Assembly: GCA_964514105.1 (NCBI GenBank)
Contig: CAZEPJ010000013.1
Span: 1-64,000 of the forward strand
DNA length: 64,000 bases
Source: CAZEPJ01 sp964514105
GTDB lineage: Bacteria; Desulfobacterota; Desulfocorpusculales; Desulfocorpusculum
Direction of reading: 5' to 3'
The notes under the pieces are model-generated. The model was not told the DNA's origin. It saw nothing but the letters and a program-made list of their open reading frames with translations, and did not search any database. This document shows, piece after piece, positions 6,882 to 16,077 of this stretch. Position 1 is the stretch's first letter. Every line of letters starts with the position of its first letter. A program made the translations under genes and the position numbers.

Positions 6882-8297
6882 ATGGCGGAAAAGGCGAAGG
6901 TCCTGCTGGTCGAGGACGAGGTTTCCCTCCGGACATCACTGGTTCGTTTTCTCGAGGAACTGGGGCACGAGGTGATCGAGGCGTCCACGGGGAACGAAGC
7001 CCTGGAGCGACTTCGGGACGGCGGGTTCAACCTGGTGGTGACGGATCTGAGATTGCCGGGCGCCGACGGCCTGGAGATCCTCCGGTCCATCCAGGGGGAG
7101 GCCCCCCATACGCTGGGGATCCTGGTCACCGGTTTCGGCAGCCTGCAGAGCGCCATCGATGCCATGAAGCTGGGGGCCTTCGACTACCTGCTCAAACCCC
7201 TGGATCTGCAGGAGCTGGAGCTGGCGCTCAACCGGGCCCTGGAGTTTCAGCGCCTCCACCGGGAAAACCGCCAGCTTCGCAAGGAGGTCCAACGCCGGTT
7301 TCGGTTCGAGAACATGGTGGGGAGCAGCGGGCCCATGCTCCGGGTCTTCGAACTGGTGCAGAAGGTGGCGGACTCCGACAGCACCATCCTCATCTACGGC
7401 GAGAGCGGCACGGGCAAGGAACTGGTGGCCAGGGCCATTCACTATCAGAGTTTGCGCATGGACAAACCCCTGGTGCCCATCAATTGCGCGGCCATCCCGT
7501 CGGACCTCCTGGAAAGCGAGCTGTTCGGGTACGAACGGGGCGCGTTCACCGGGGCGCATAGGCCCAAGATCGGACGGTTCGAGTACGCCAACGGGGGGAC
7601 CCTATTTCTGGACGAAATCGGCGAGATGAGCCCGCAACTCCAGGTCAAGCTGCTGCGGGTCCTCCAGGAGCGCACCTTTGAACGGCTGGGGGGGATCAAG
7701 TCCATCGAGGTGGACGCGCGGATCATCGCCGCCACCAATCAGGATCTGGAAAAGGCCATTGCCCAAGGGCGGTTTCGCGAGGATCTGTTCTACCGCCTGA
7801 GCGTGATCCCCATCCATTTGCCTGCCTTGCGGGAGCGCAAGGAGGACATCCCCCTGCTGGTGGAGCACTTCATTCGCAAGGCCAACGAGGAGAGGGCCCG
7901 CCAAGTCTCCGGCATCTCGGCGGGAGCGGTTGAGCGCCTCGTCCAGTACTCCTGGCCGGGCAACGTGCGGGAGCTGGAGAACTTGGTGGAGCGGCTGGTG
8001 GTCCTCAAGCGTTCGGGGATCATCGACGTCAATGACCTGCCCGAAAAACTCCTGGCCTCGCCCGGCCAATGGCCGGCTCGATTCGTCCTGCCCGAGGACG
8101 GCATCAACCTGTCCTCCGCCGTGGAGCGTTTCGAGAGGGACCTCATCCTCCAGGCCCTGCAAAGGTCGCGGGGGATCAAGAAGGACGCTGCGCGGCTCCT
8201 CCAGATGAAACGGACCACGCTGATCCAGAAGATGAAGCGAAGGCGCATGACCCCTTCCGTCCGCGACACCTCGGAGAGCGTCGAGTCAACTTTGTGA
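6882..8297 (+). CDS. NtrC-family sigma54 response regulator (REC-AAA-HTH), likely flagellar master activator
   Basis: This 471-residue protein has a receiver domain (1-120) with phosphoacceptor Asp55 in LVVTDLRLPG and a Lys in YLLKPL. An AAA+ sigma54-activation domain follows (about 145-380), with Walker A GESGTGKE at 173-180, the sigma54-contact loop GAFTGA at 220-225 and FLDEIGEM Walker B. The C-terminal Fis-type HTH includes KDAARLLQMKRTTLIQKMKR. It remodels sigma54 polymerase at flagellar promoters. It has its own sigma70 promoter and stands just before a sigma54 operon holding a second such activator. This fits an FlrA/FleQ-like top role, although unlike those it keeps a normal receiver and so probably needs a kinase. 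Confidence 0.9.
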   Translation: MAEKAKVLLVEDEVSLRTSLVRFLEELGHEVIEASTGNEALERLRDGGFNLVVTDLRLPGADGLEILRSIQGEAPHTLGILVTGFGSLQSAIDAMKLGAFDYLLKPLDLQELELALNRALEFQRLHRENRQLRKEVQRRFRFENMVGSSGPMLRVFELVQKVADSDSTILIYGESGTGKELVARAIHYQSLRMDKPLVPINCAAIPSDLLESELFGYERGAFTGAHRPKIGRFEYANGGTLFLDEIGEMSPQLQVKLLRVLQERTFERLGGIKSIEVDARIIAATNQDLEKAIAQGRFREDLFYRLSVIPIHLPALRERKEDIPLLVEHFIRKANEERARQVSGISAGAVERLVQYSWPGNVRELENLVERLVVLKRSGIIDVNDLPEKLLASPGQWPARFVLPEDGINLSSAVERFERDLILQALQRSRGIKKDAARLLQMKRTTLIQKMKRRRMTPSVRDTSESVESTL

Positions 8298-8454
8298 CGC
8301 GCCCTGTCACCTTTGCTCCCTCCCGCCCCTGCCGGCACCCGGCCCACGCCCCCTCGCCATCCGGGCCCTGAGCCGCCCTGACCTCGCCCCCAGTTCCCGG
8401 GACATGGGCCCGTCCGCGGGAGAACGGGGCCGGGCACCCGACGGGGGAGCAAGC

Positions 8455-8469
8455 TGGCACGTCCTTTGC
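8455..8469 (+). promoter_or_regulatory. Sigma54 promoter for the TPR-flrBC-flgBC-fliE-J operon
   Basis: TGGCACGTCCTTTGC is a near-perfect sigma54 element with GG and GC ten bases apart. It lies 46 nt before the start of the TPR gene. No other convincing promoter appears until 20417, so it probably serves about 11.7 kb of regulatory, rod, MS-ring and export genes. Confidence 0.9.
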
Positions 8470-8515
8470 TTTGACGTGGCGCTGAACACGACCGAGGCCT
8501 TGTGGGAGCTCCCTG

Positions 8516-10516
8516 ATGGGCAAGTCGTTGAGAATCCAGCTGGTTGCATGGCTCCTGACCGCGGGCCTGGTGGCCTGGTCCGGCCGGGCGTCCCTGCTGG
8601 CTGAAAAAGGGCTTGGTCCCAATGGGAGTCACCTGGAAGCCAGGCCCCCGGCGTGGCGCGCCATGCTGGGGCCCTGGGACCTCCCCGGGACCTCCTGGGC
8701 ATCCCAGGCCGGGACGACGGTTCCGGAACTGGAGGATCCTCAGAGGCTCCACCTGGCCGGCCTGGGGAACGGGAATTTCCTTCCGGCCATCCAGGCCTAT
8801 CGAGAGGCGATGCAAAGGGCCGACCACCCGCCATGGGCGGGCGAAGCCTTGTTCCGCATTGCCGAGGGCTTCCACAGGATGCGCCATTTCCAGGAAGCGG
8901 TCTCGTACTGGCCGTTGGCCCTCAAGGGCCTCCCACCGGGGCCCCTGCGGGAGGAAGCCCATCTGGCCTGGGCGGAGGGGCTGTTTCTGCTCCACGACCT
9001 GGCCGAGGCGCTCAGGCATTTCGACGTCCTGAGCCGGACCCTGCCTGCCGGGCCAGGGCGCATCTGGGCCCTCTATCGATGCGGCGACTGCATGGCGGCG
9101 GGGGGGGACGAGGCCGGGGCCAGGGCCCGGTTCGCCGCCGCCCGGGAGGCCGGGGCGCCTCCCGCATGGATCCCTCCGGAGAGCCTGGAGAACATGGCGC
9201 GACTGGCCAGCAAGGCCGGCGAGGCCAAAGAAGCCAGGTCGCTGGTCATGACGGCCGCCAGCCTCCATCCCCTGCACCCGAGACATGCCACCTGGCTCGA
9301 TCTTGTGGCCCAGGGCTTCCTCGACGAAGGCAAAGCCCTCCAGGCGGGCATCATCTGGGACCGGCTCCTGCAGGAACACCCCATGGCAGCGGAGGCGCCC
9401 CGGGCAAAAGTCCGTGCGGTCGGCCTGGAGCGCCGCTGCTTCGGGCCCCCCGTGATGCTGGCCCCGGCGCCGTCGCCCGTGGCCCTCACCGATCCTCGCA
9501 GCGGCCTGTACCAGGATGCGTCGAGCGACCCCCTGCTGCAGGGCGCCGTCCTGGACCTGGTCACTTGCCTCCTGGAACGGGGGGATGGGGCGACCGCCGT
9601 GGCCATTCTGGCTGCGGCCAGGCGGCGGTGGGACGGGACGCCCCCGGCTGCCCGCGCCCGGGACGGCCTGCGGTCAGCGGCCACGGCTGCCATAGGCGCG
9701 GCCCTGGCTTCGGGCGAACCCGCGCAGGCCGTGATCATCTTCCAGGAGGCCTCCTTTGTGGTCCGGGAGATGGAAGAGGACGTGGATGCCCTGGGGGGCG
9801 TGGCGCGGGCCCTGGAGGCCCTGGGTTTCGAGGAGTTGGCCGCCGACCTGTACGGGAGGGTCCTGCAGCAGGGTCCGGCCTCGGCGGGATACGGGGACGC
9901 CGTGCACGGCCTGCTGAGGGTCCATGCCGGGGCTGGCCGGGCGGATGCGGCCCTGGCCCTCCTGGGCAAGGTCCCCGACGACCGGCCCTGGAAGGCCACG
10001 GCAGAGAAGCTGCTGCGTTGGGCGGCCACGGATTCGAGCCCGGAGCTGGGTCGCCTGGTGGCAGGATGGCTTGTCGAGGCCCAGGAAGCAAAGCGCTCCG
10101 TGGCCTCCCTCATGGCCCTGGGGCGCTGGGCAGCGGCCACCGGGGCGCATGGACAAGAACTTGATATCCTTAAGGAAAACCTGGGTTCCATGCCCCCCCC
10201 GGGAGAGGACGCCCATGGCTGGACGGAGGTCTGGTCCATTCTGGGCGACCTGCAGGCCGGCCAGGGCCGCCCTCTGGATGCCCTGGCCGCCTACGAGCGG
10301 GCCCTGACCCGGGAGCCTTGGGGAGCGCTGGAGAAGTGGTCGGCATTCGAGGCCATTCGCCATGGGATCCAGGCGGGGGCGCCGGCCCGCGTCCGGCCGT
10401 TGTGGGATCGGCTCGCCCGGGAGCCCGAGGGAAGCATGTGGAGGCGGTTGGCGGAGTACCTCAACGGCCAAGCCCATGGGGCGGTGAGCCGGGATCGGGA
10501 GGGGAAGGCGTCGTGA
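8516..10516 (+). CDS. Exported tetratricopeptide-like repeat protein at the head of the flagellar regulator operon
   Basis: This 666-residue protein begins with a signal peptide (MGKSLRIQLVAWLLTAGLVA, cleavage near residue 29) and then consists of helical repeats rich in Ala, Leu and Gly. TPR-like pairs are visible at about 85-210 (LGNGNFLPAIQAYREAM, FHRMRHFQEAVSYWP, EGLFLLHDLAEALRHFDVL) and again near 440-490 and 590-620 (GRPLDALAAYERAL). No lipobox Cys is seen, so it should be periplasmic or outer-envelope. It is the first gene after a sigma54 promoter, and its stop overlaps the start of the FlrB-like kinase (GTGA). TPR proteins of this kind scaffold envelope complexes. I do not recognise a named flagellar family, and the role is open. 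Confidence 0.8.
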   Translation: MGKSLRIQLVAWLLTAGLVAWSGRASLLAEKGLGPNGSHLEARPPAWRAMLGPWDLPGTSWASQAGTTVPELEDPQRLHLAGLGNGNFLPAIQAYREAMQRADHPPWAGEALFRIAEGFHRMRHFQEAVSYWPLALKGLPPGPLREEAHLAWAEGLFLLHDLAEALRHFDVLSRTLPAGPGRIWALYRCGDCMAAGGDEAGARARFAAAREAGAPPAWIPPESLENMARLASKAGEAKEARSLVMTAASLHPLHPRHATWLDLVAQGFLDEGKALQAGIIWDRLLQEHPMAAEAPRAKVRAVGLERRCFGPPVMLAPAPSPVALTDPRSGLYQDASSDPLLQGAVLDLVTCLLERGDGATAVAILAAARRRWDGTPPAARARDGLRSAATAAIGAALASGEPAQAVIIFQEASFVVREMEEDVDALGGVARALEALGFEELAADLYGRVLQQGPASAGYGDAVHGLLRVHAGAGRADAALALLGKVPDDRPWKATAEKLLRWAATDSSPELGRLVAGWLVEAQEAKRSVASLMALGRWAAATGAHGQELDILKENLGSMPPPGEDAHGWTEVWSILGDLQAGQGRPLDALAAYERALTREPWGALEKWSAFEAIRHGIQAGAPARVRPLWDRLAREPEGSMWRRLAEYLNGQAHGAVSRDREGKAS

Positions 10517-11847
10517 CGGCAGGCGAGGCGGGCCAGGCCTGGGCCGAGGCAGCAAAGGCCCGGACGGTGGAAATACCCGCGCAGATCCCGGCGCAGTGGC
10601 TCAAGGCCCTGGAGCGGTTCGACCACTCCACCCGGGGGCTGCAGGAGGCGTACAGGGCCCTTCAGGGGCGGGTGGAGGCCCTGGACCTGGCGCTCCAGGA
10701 GCGAAACCGGCAGTTGGAGGAGAACCTGGGGGAGACGGAACGCCTCAGGGCACACCTCCACCACATCCTGGAGGGGCTGCCCGTCGGCGTCATGGTGGCC
10801 GACCTCCACGGCCGCGTGACCCTGGCCAACAAGGTCTCCCGAGAGCTTCTGGGTTTGTGCCATGGGGATCTGGCAGGGTCCCTGGACTGCATCCTGGCGG
10901 GGTTGCTCCCCCCCCGGGATCTCCAGCGGCTCGGCAGGCCGCCGGAGGGCCGCGGGTCGGTGAGTCTGGAGCGTCGTGTTCGGCTTCCGGGCAAGGAGAG
11001 TCCGTGCCTGCGCTTCTGCAGCGGGCCGCTCATGGACGAAAAGGGCCACGCCGCGGGGCGCCTCATCACCGTGGAGGATCTGAGCGACCTGCGGGCCATG
11101 GAGGAGGAGGTGGCCCGCAGTCAACGGCTGGCCGCCATGGGCGAGATGGCCGCCGGCATCGCCCACGAAGTGCGCAACCCCCTGGGCGGGATCCAGCTCT
11201 TCGTCTCCCTCATGGCCGAGGAGCCGGACGCGCGGGCGCGCAGGGGGATCATGGACCAGATCCAGTCGGCCATCGGGGCCGTGGATCAGATCCTGGCCAA
11301 CCTGCTCACTTTTTCCCGGCCCCTGCGCCCCAACAGGGCCCCCATGGACCCCGCCGGTCTCATGGAGGAATGCGTGGCCTTCAGCCTCCCGCTGGCCCAG
11401 CAGAAGGGGGTCCGGCTCAGCCTGGATGCGTGCTCCACGGATGTCCCTCTGGAGGCGGACCGGACCCTGCTCAAACAGGCGCTCTTCAACATCCTGCTCA
11501 ATGCCCTCCAGGCCACACCCCCGGGCGGCGCGGTGCGCGCCTGGGTCCAAGGCACCGCGCCCGCCTTCAAGCCCGCGCAAGCAGACACCGGCCCTGCCCC
11601 GTCTTGCCCTTGGGTCGAGCTGGGGGTTCAGGACACAGGGGAGGGGATCCCCCCCGATGTGATCCCCCGGGTCACCGACCCCTTCTACACCACCCGCCCC
11701 GGTGGCACGGGGCTGGGGCTGACCATCGTGCACAACATCGTGCGGTCCCACGGGGGAGTCCTGGGGATTCGGTCCGAGCCGGGCGAGGGGACCCGCGTGG
11801 AGTTTCGAATCCCGTCGACCTCCGGCGGGCCGGGAGAGGAGCGCTGA
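10513..11847 (+). CDS. flrB: FlrB-like PAS-histidine kinase
   Basis: This 444-residue soluble kinase has a coiled coil at 40-80, a PAS domain (about 83-195), HisKA with His218 in AGIAHEVRNPLGG, and an HATPase domain with N box NILLNALQA, VQDTGEGIP and GTGLGLTIVHN. It has no membrane segment, as in FlrB/FleS, which sense flagellar assembly rather than an outside signal. The GTG at 10513 overlaps the upstream stop and has GGAGGGG nearby; a frame extension to 10318 lies inside the TPR gene. It is followed 4 nt later by an FlrC-like regulator, its evident phosphotransfer partner. The symbol rests on order and architecture. Confidence 0.88.
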   Translation: MTAGEAGQAWAEAAKARTVEIPAQIPAQWLKALERFDHSTRGLQEAYRALQGRVEALDLALQERNRQLEENLGETERLRAHLHHILEGLPVGVMVADLHGRVTLANKVSRELLGLCHGDLAGSLDCILAGLLPPRDLQRLGRPPEGRGSVSLERRVRLPGKESPCLRFCSGPLMDEKGHAAGRLITVEDLSDLRAMEEEVARSQRLAAMGEMAAGIAHEVRNPLGGIQLFVSLMAEEPDARARRGIMDQIQSAIGAVDQILANLLTFSRPLRPNRAPMDPAGLMEECVAFSLPLAQQKGVRLSLDACSTDVPLEADRTLLKQALFNILLNALQATPPGGAVRAWVQGTAPAFKPAQADTGPAPSCPWVELGVQDTGEGIPPDVIPRVTDPFYTTRPGGTGLGLTIVHNIVRSHGGVLGIRSEPGEGTRVEFRIPSTSGGPGEER

Positions 11848-11851
11848 ACGC

Positions 11852-13210
11852 ATGGACCATCCCACTGTCCTGGTGGTGGAGGACGACGCCCATATGCGGG
11901 CCGCCCTGGCGGCGTCTCTCACCAAGGCCGGCTTCCCCGTGGAGACGGCCGTGGATGTGCCTGAGGCCCGCAGGAAGGTCCAGGAGGCCGGATTCGGCCT
12001 GGTCCTGACGGACCTCAAGATGCCCAACGGCAGCGGCATGGAGGTGCTGCGCGAGGTGCGCCGCCTGCGGCCCGGCACCCCCGTCATCGTGGTGACGGCC
12101 TTCGGGACCGTGGAAAAGGCAGTGGAGGCCATGAAGGAGGGGGCAGTGGATTTCATCCGGAAGCCCTTCTCCTTCGAAGAGCTCAAGGGGGCAGTGGAGA
12201 GGTGCATGAGCGCATCGGCGGGCATCCAGGAGACCGGGCCTGGATTGAACGGCGACGGGCTCGTGACCCGGGATCCGGCCACGATCCAGACGGTGCAGCG
12301 GGCCCGGGCCGTGGCGCCCAGCCGGGTCCCCGTGCTGATCCAGGGGGAGAGCGGAACGGGCAAGGAGGTGCTGGCCCGATACATCCACCGGGCGAGTCCC
12401 AGGCGGGACAATGCCCTGGTGGCCATCAACTGTGCCGCCATCCCGGAGAACCTTCTGGAGAGCGAGCTTTTCGGACACGAGCGCGGGGCCTTCACCGGGG
12501 CGCACGCGCGCAAGATCGGCAAGTTCGAACAGGCCCAGGGCGGCACTCTCCTGCTGGACGAAATCGGCGAGATGAACCTGACCCTCCAGGCCAAGCTCCT
12601 GAGGGTCCTGCAGGAGTGGGAGGTGGACCGCGTGGGGGGCATCAGCCCGGTCCCTCTGGACGTGCGCATCATCGCCACCACCAATGCGGACCTGGGAGCG
12701 TCCGTGCGCAAGGGGTCCTTCCGGGAGGACCTCTTCTTCCGGCTCAACGTCATCCCCCTCACCCTGCCGCCCCTCCGGGAGCGGCCGGCGGATATCCCCC
12801 TGCTGGCGAACCACTTCTTGGCCCGATGCGAGATGCCGCCCGGGAGGCGGATCGACGGGTTCACGCCCCGCGCCGTGGAACTCATGGGGAGACACCCCTG
12901 GCGGGGCAATGTGCGGGAGCTGAAAAACGCAGTGGAGCGCGCCGTGCTCCTGTCCCAGGGACGCCTGCTCGACAGCCAGGACCTGTGGCTGGAGGGATGG
13001 GAGACCGAGGCCCCGCAGGGGGCGGGGGATGCGGCCGAGGGCTCGGTCAAGGACATGGAACGGGGCTTGATCCTGCGCACCCTGCAGCGGGAGGGATGGA
13101 ATCGCGCCCGGGCGTCCATCAAGCTGGGCATCAGCGTTCGCACCCTGAGAAACAAGCTCCACGAGTACCGCCGGGAAGGGTTTCTGGAGGCCACGCAAGG
13201 GAGGGGCTGA
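11852..13210 (+). CDS. flrC: FlrC-like sigma54 response regulator
   Basis: This 452-residue protein has a receiver with Asp54 in LVLTDLKMPNG, an AAA+ domain with GESGTGKE at 165-172, GAFTGA at 212-217 and LLDEIGEMN, and a C-terminal HTH (RARASIKLGISVRTLRNKLHEYR) of the FlrC/FlbD type. Phosphorylated by the preceding kinase, it should activate the sigma54 promoters seen at 20417, 24083 and 37227 and possibly 3949. It sits directly before flgB (3 nt gap), so the regulator and the first rod genes share a transcript, giving positive feedback. FlgR is an alternative name in related bacteria. Confidence 0.9.
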   Translation: MDHPTVLVVEDDAHMRAALAASLTKAGFPVETAVDVPEARRKVQEAGFGLVLTDLKMPNGSGMEVLREVRRLRPGTPVIVVTAFGTVEKAVEAMKEGAVDFIRKPFSFEELKGAVERCMSASAGIQETGPGLNGDGLVTRDPATIQTVQRARAVAPSRVPVLIQGESGTGKEVLARYIHRASPRRDNALVAINCAAIPENLLESELFGHERGAFTGAHARKIGKFEQAQGGTLLLDEIGEMNLTLQAKLLRVLQEWEVDRVGGISPVPLDVRIIATTNADLGASVRKGSFREDLFFRLNVIPLTLPPLRERPADIPLLANHFLARCEMPPGRRIDGFTPRAVELMGRHPWRGNVRELKNAVERAVLLSQGRLLDSQDLWLEGWETEAPQGAGDAAEGSVKDMERGLILRTLQREGWNRARASIKLGISVRTLRNKLHEYRREGFLEATQGRG

Positions 13211-13213
13211 TCC

Positions 13214-13642
13214 ATGTGGAGCGGACAACTGGACCGGACCGTACGGCTGCTGGAGGGCGGGATGGACCTGGCCGTGGCGCGCCGCCGGGTCCTGGCCGCC
13301 AACGTGGCCAACGCCGAGACGCCGGGGTACAAGGCGGCGGACCTGGACTTCGACCGTCTCCTGGACCAGGCGGGCCAGTCGGGTCCCCTCGCGCGACCCG
13401 CCGTGCTCACGCGCACCCACGCCCAGCATCGGGGGGGGGAGAGCCCCACGGAGCCCTCATGGCCCGTGCGCTACGTCATGGAGCCCATGGGCGAGGTGCG
13501 GGCCGACGGCAATACCGTGGACCTCGAAGGGGAGATGATGCGGCTGGCGCAGAACCAGATCCGCTTCCAGGCCCTGACCCAGGCCATGAATCGCGTCTTC
13601 TCCAAGCTGCGGGAGGCCATCACAGAGGGAGGCAGGCGATGA
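13214..13642 (+). CDS. flgB: Flagellar proximal rod protein FlgB
   Basis: This 142-residue protein has the N-terminal rod signature LAVARRRVLAANVANAETPG, a variable middle, and a C-terminal helix (EMMRLAQNQIRFQALTQAMN) that packs with the N-terminal helix in the rod. It forms part of the proximal rod next to FliE. Its stop codon overlaps the flgC start (ATGA). The length is normal for the family. Confidence 0.95.
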   Translation: MWSGQLDRTVRLLEGGMDLAVARRRVLAANVANAETPGYKAADLDFDRLLDQAGQSGPLARPAVLTRTHAQHRGGESPTEPSWPVRYVMEPMGEVRADGNTVDLEGEMMRLAQNQIRFQALTQAMNRVFSKLREAITEGGRR

Positions 13643-14076
13643 AGGACTTCTTCCGGATCCTGGATCTCAACGCCTCGGGGCTCACGGCCCAGCGCTGGCG
13701 GCTCAACGTGCTGGCCTCCAACCTGGCCAATGCGGAGAGCACCCGGAGCCCCGAGGGGGGGCCGTTCCGCCGCAAGGACGTGGTGTTCAGCGCCGCCCTC
13801 CAGGATTTCCAGGCCGTCCTGCGCGCCGGGGCCGATCCCCTGCTGCGGGGTGTGCGGGTGTCGGGCATCGTCGAGGATCCCAGGCCGCCCCGGCTGGTGT
13901 ACCAGCCCGGGCATCCGGATGCCGACCCCGCGGGCTATGTGGCCCTCCCCAATGTGAATCCCCTGGAGGAGATGGTGAACCTGTTGGCCGCGGCACGCTC
14001 GTACGAGGCCAACGTGGAGATGTTCAACGCCACCAAGGCCATGCTCCTCAAGGCCTTGGAGATCGGACGGGTTTGA
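13639..14076 (+). CDS. flgC: Flagellar proximal rod protein FlgC
   Basis: This 145-residue rod protein has the N-terminal motif ASGLTAQRWRLNVLASNLANAES and the C-terminal VNPLEEMVNLLAAARSYEANVEMFNATKAM, which are the paired helices of rod/hook family members. The start overlaps the flgB stop. It is followed 12 nt later by fliE, the usual flgB-flgC-fliE order. Confidence 0.96.
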   Translation: MKDFFRILDLNASGLTAQRWRLNVLASNLANAESTRSPEGGPFRRKDVVFSAALQDFQAVLRAGADPLLRGVRVSGIVEDPRPPRLVYQPGHPDADPAGYVALPNVNPLEEMVNLLAAARSYEANVEMFNATKAMLLKALEIGRV

Positions 14077-14088
14077 CGGAGGCGCCAT

Positions 14089-14397
14089 ATGGACGAGATC
14101 CGCTGGAGCAAGGTGCAGGGCACGTCCCCGGGGCAGTCCCCGGGCCTCGGGCGCCCGCAGGGCGAGGAAAAGGGGGAAGTCTCCTTCGGAGATCTGCTCC
14201 GCACCTCCATGGAGGAGGCCAACAGCCTCCAGGATCAGGCGGCCCAGGCCATGGAGGATCTGGCCCAGGGACGCACAGAGGACCTCCACCGCACCATGGT
14301 CCTCATGGAGAAGGCAGACCTCTCCTTCAAGCTGATGATGCAGGTGCGCAACAAGCTGCTGGAGGCGTATCAGGAGCTTACGAGGATGCCGCTGTAG
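14089..14397 (+). CDS. fliE: Flagellar MS-ring/rod junction protein FliE
   Basis: This 102-residue protein has a Gly/Pro-rich N-terminus and the FliE core: SFGDLLRTSMEEANSLQDQA, then LHRTMVLMEKADLSFKLMMQ and VRNKLLEAYQELTRM. It joins the MS ring to the proximal rod and is an early export substrate. The ATG has GGAGGCGCCAT upstream. A short imperfect ACCCGTC/GACGGGT repeat lies after it, before fliF. Confidence 0.93.
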   Translation: MDEIRWSKVQGTSPGQSPGLGRPQGEEKGEVSFGDLLRTSMEEANSLQDQAAQAMEDLAQGRTEDLHRTMVLMEKADLSFKLMMQVRNKLLEAYQELTRMPL

Positions 14398-14462
14398 GGT
14401 GGCTCGAGTCGTCCACCCGTCCGACGGGTCCCATCGTTGAACCCTGAACGGAGGTGCAGTCC

Positions 14463-16076
14463 ATGGCCATGCCCGTGGAGAACATCGTCAACCAGAGCCG
14501 GGCCTTCTGGGGGGGGCTCAGCGGCTCCCGAAAGGTCGGGCTCGTGGGGGTCACGCTGGTCGTGATGGTGGCCCTGGGATCGCTGGCGGTCCTGGGCGGG
14601 CGACCCGCCTATCGACCTCTGTTCGTCAACCTGGGCCAGGAGGACGCAGCGGCCATCGTGGATCGGCTCAGGGAGCGCAAGGTTCCGTACCGGCTGGGGG
14701 CGGGCGGGCGCGCGGTGGAGGTGCCCGAGGATCGCCTCTACGAGACCCGGCTCAACCTGGCCACCGACGGGCTTCCCCAGGGCGGCGGGGTGGGGTTCGA
14801 GCTGTTCGATCGCCAGGCCTTCGGGGCCACGGAGTTCGTGCAAAGGGTCAACCTGCAGCGGGCCCTCCAGGGCGAGCTGGCCAGGACCATCCGGCAGTTC
14901 CCCCAGGTGGCCCAGGCCAGGGTCCATCTGAGCGTCCCCGAGCGCTCCCTGTTCGTTCGGGAGGCCGAGCGGCCCCACGGGACCGTGGTCCTGCAGCTCC
15001 ACCCCGGGACCACCCTGCAACCCGCCCAGATGCAGGGGATCGTGCATCTGGTCTCCAGCGCGGTGCCGGGCATGAGTCCCCAGGACGTCCACCTGGTGGA
15101 TACCACGGGCAAGGTCCTCTACTCGTCCGCAGACGGAGAGGGCGCGGGCGGGGCCAGCGGACGGGTCCTGGAGCGGCAGGTGGAGATGGAGCGCCGGCTG
15201 GAGGCCAAGATCCACGGGATGCTGGAGCCGGTGCTGGGTCCCCAGAAGGTGGTGGCCCGGGTCCACGTGGACCTCGACGCCAGACGGGTGGAGCAGACCG
15301 AGGAGCAGTTCGACCCGGACAAGTCGGCGGTGCGCAGCGAGCAGCGCTCCACCGAGCGTTCTACGGGAGGAGGCTTCACGGGAGGGGGCGTCCCGGGGGT
15401 CGTCTCCAACCTGACGGACCCGAAGGCCGGCAGCAGTCAGGCCGCCGCCGGCCCCACTTCCCAGCGGGAGTCGGAGACGGTGAACTACGAGGTGAACCGC
15501 CTGACCCGCCGCACCCTGGCATCGGGGGGAGATGTGCGGAGGCTCACCGTGGCGGTCCTGGTGGACGGGATCCGCAAGCCCGCGGCGGGGGGCGAGGGCA
15601 AGGAGGCCTGGACCGTGGTGGCACGCCCCGCCGAGGAACTCAAGCAGTACGAGGAGATCGTCAAGCAGGCCGTGGGCTTCAACCCCCAGCGGGGAGACCA
15701 GCTGCAGGTGGCCAGCGCGCCTTTCGAGCGCATGCAGGATGTCGCCTCACCTTCGCCCGGCGGCCTGGCGGAGATCGGCGAGGCGTTGGGGGGAGGCGCC
15801 GCGCGGCACGGCCTGGCCCTGGTCCTGGCCCTGGTGCTGCTTCTGGCCGTGGTCCGGCCCCTGGTCCGGGGGGTGGTGCGGGCCATCCAGAGCGCACCCC
15901 GCGAGGCGGCCCTGCCCAGGGCCCTGGGAGTCGCGGACGGCCGGGCGCGGGTCCCCTTGCCATCCTCGGCAGCGTCCCCGCCAGGGCTCCTGCCCCAGGA
16001 GGTGGTCCAGATGGCCCAGGTGGACCCGCAGCGCTTCGCCGCGGCCCTCAAGACCTGGATGAAACAGGGGGAGTGA
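14463..16076 (+). CDS. fliF: Flagellar MS-ring protein FliF
   Basis: This 537-residue protein has a first membrane segment (VGLVGVTLVVMVALGSLAVLG, about 28-48), ring-building motifs (PLFVNLGQEDAAAIVDRL, YRLGAGGRAVEVPEDRLYETRLNLA), a disordered Gly/Thr-rich periplasmic stretch (about 295-340), a second membrane segment near 450-470, and a C-terminal cytoplasmic tail ending in VVQMAQVDPQRFAAALKTWM, the FliG-binding part. It builds the MS ring that houses the export gate. The ATG at 14463 has GGAGG 8 nt upstream; a GTG three codons earlier is possible. fliG starts one base after the stop. Confidence 0.97.
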   Translation: MAMPVENIVNQSRAFWGGLSGSRKVGLVGVTLVVMVALGSLAVLGGRPAYRPLFVNLGQEDAAAIVDRLRERKVPYRLGAGGRAVEVPEDRLYETRLNLATDGLPQGGGVGFELFDRQAFGATEFVQRVNLQRALQGELARTIRQFPQVAQARVHLSVPERSLFVREAERPHGTVVLQLHPGTTLQPAQMQGIVHLVSSAVPGMSPQDVHLVDTTGKVLYSSADGEGAGGASGRVLERQVEMERRLEAKIHGMLEPVLGPQKVVARVHVDLDARRVEQTEEQFDPDKSAVRSEQRSTERSTGGGFTGGGVPGVVSNLTDPKAGSSQAAAGPTSQRESETVNYEVNRLTRRTLASGGDVRRLTVAVLVDGIRKPAAGGEGKEAWTVVARPAEELKQYEEIVKQAVGFNPQRGDQLQVASAPFERMQDVASPSPGGLAEIGEALGGGAARHGLALVLALVLLLAVVRPLVRGVVRAIQSAPREAALPRALGVADGRARVPLPSSAASPPGLLPQEVVQMAQVDPQRFAAALKTWMKQGE

Positions 16077-16077
16077 C

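Noticed and set aside
10291..13449. 1052-residue open frame on the minus strand
   Set aside because: It is antisense to the FlrB/FlrC-like genes and flgB; composition is Arg/Ser/Pro-rich and no motif is recognisable.
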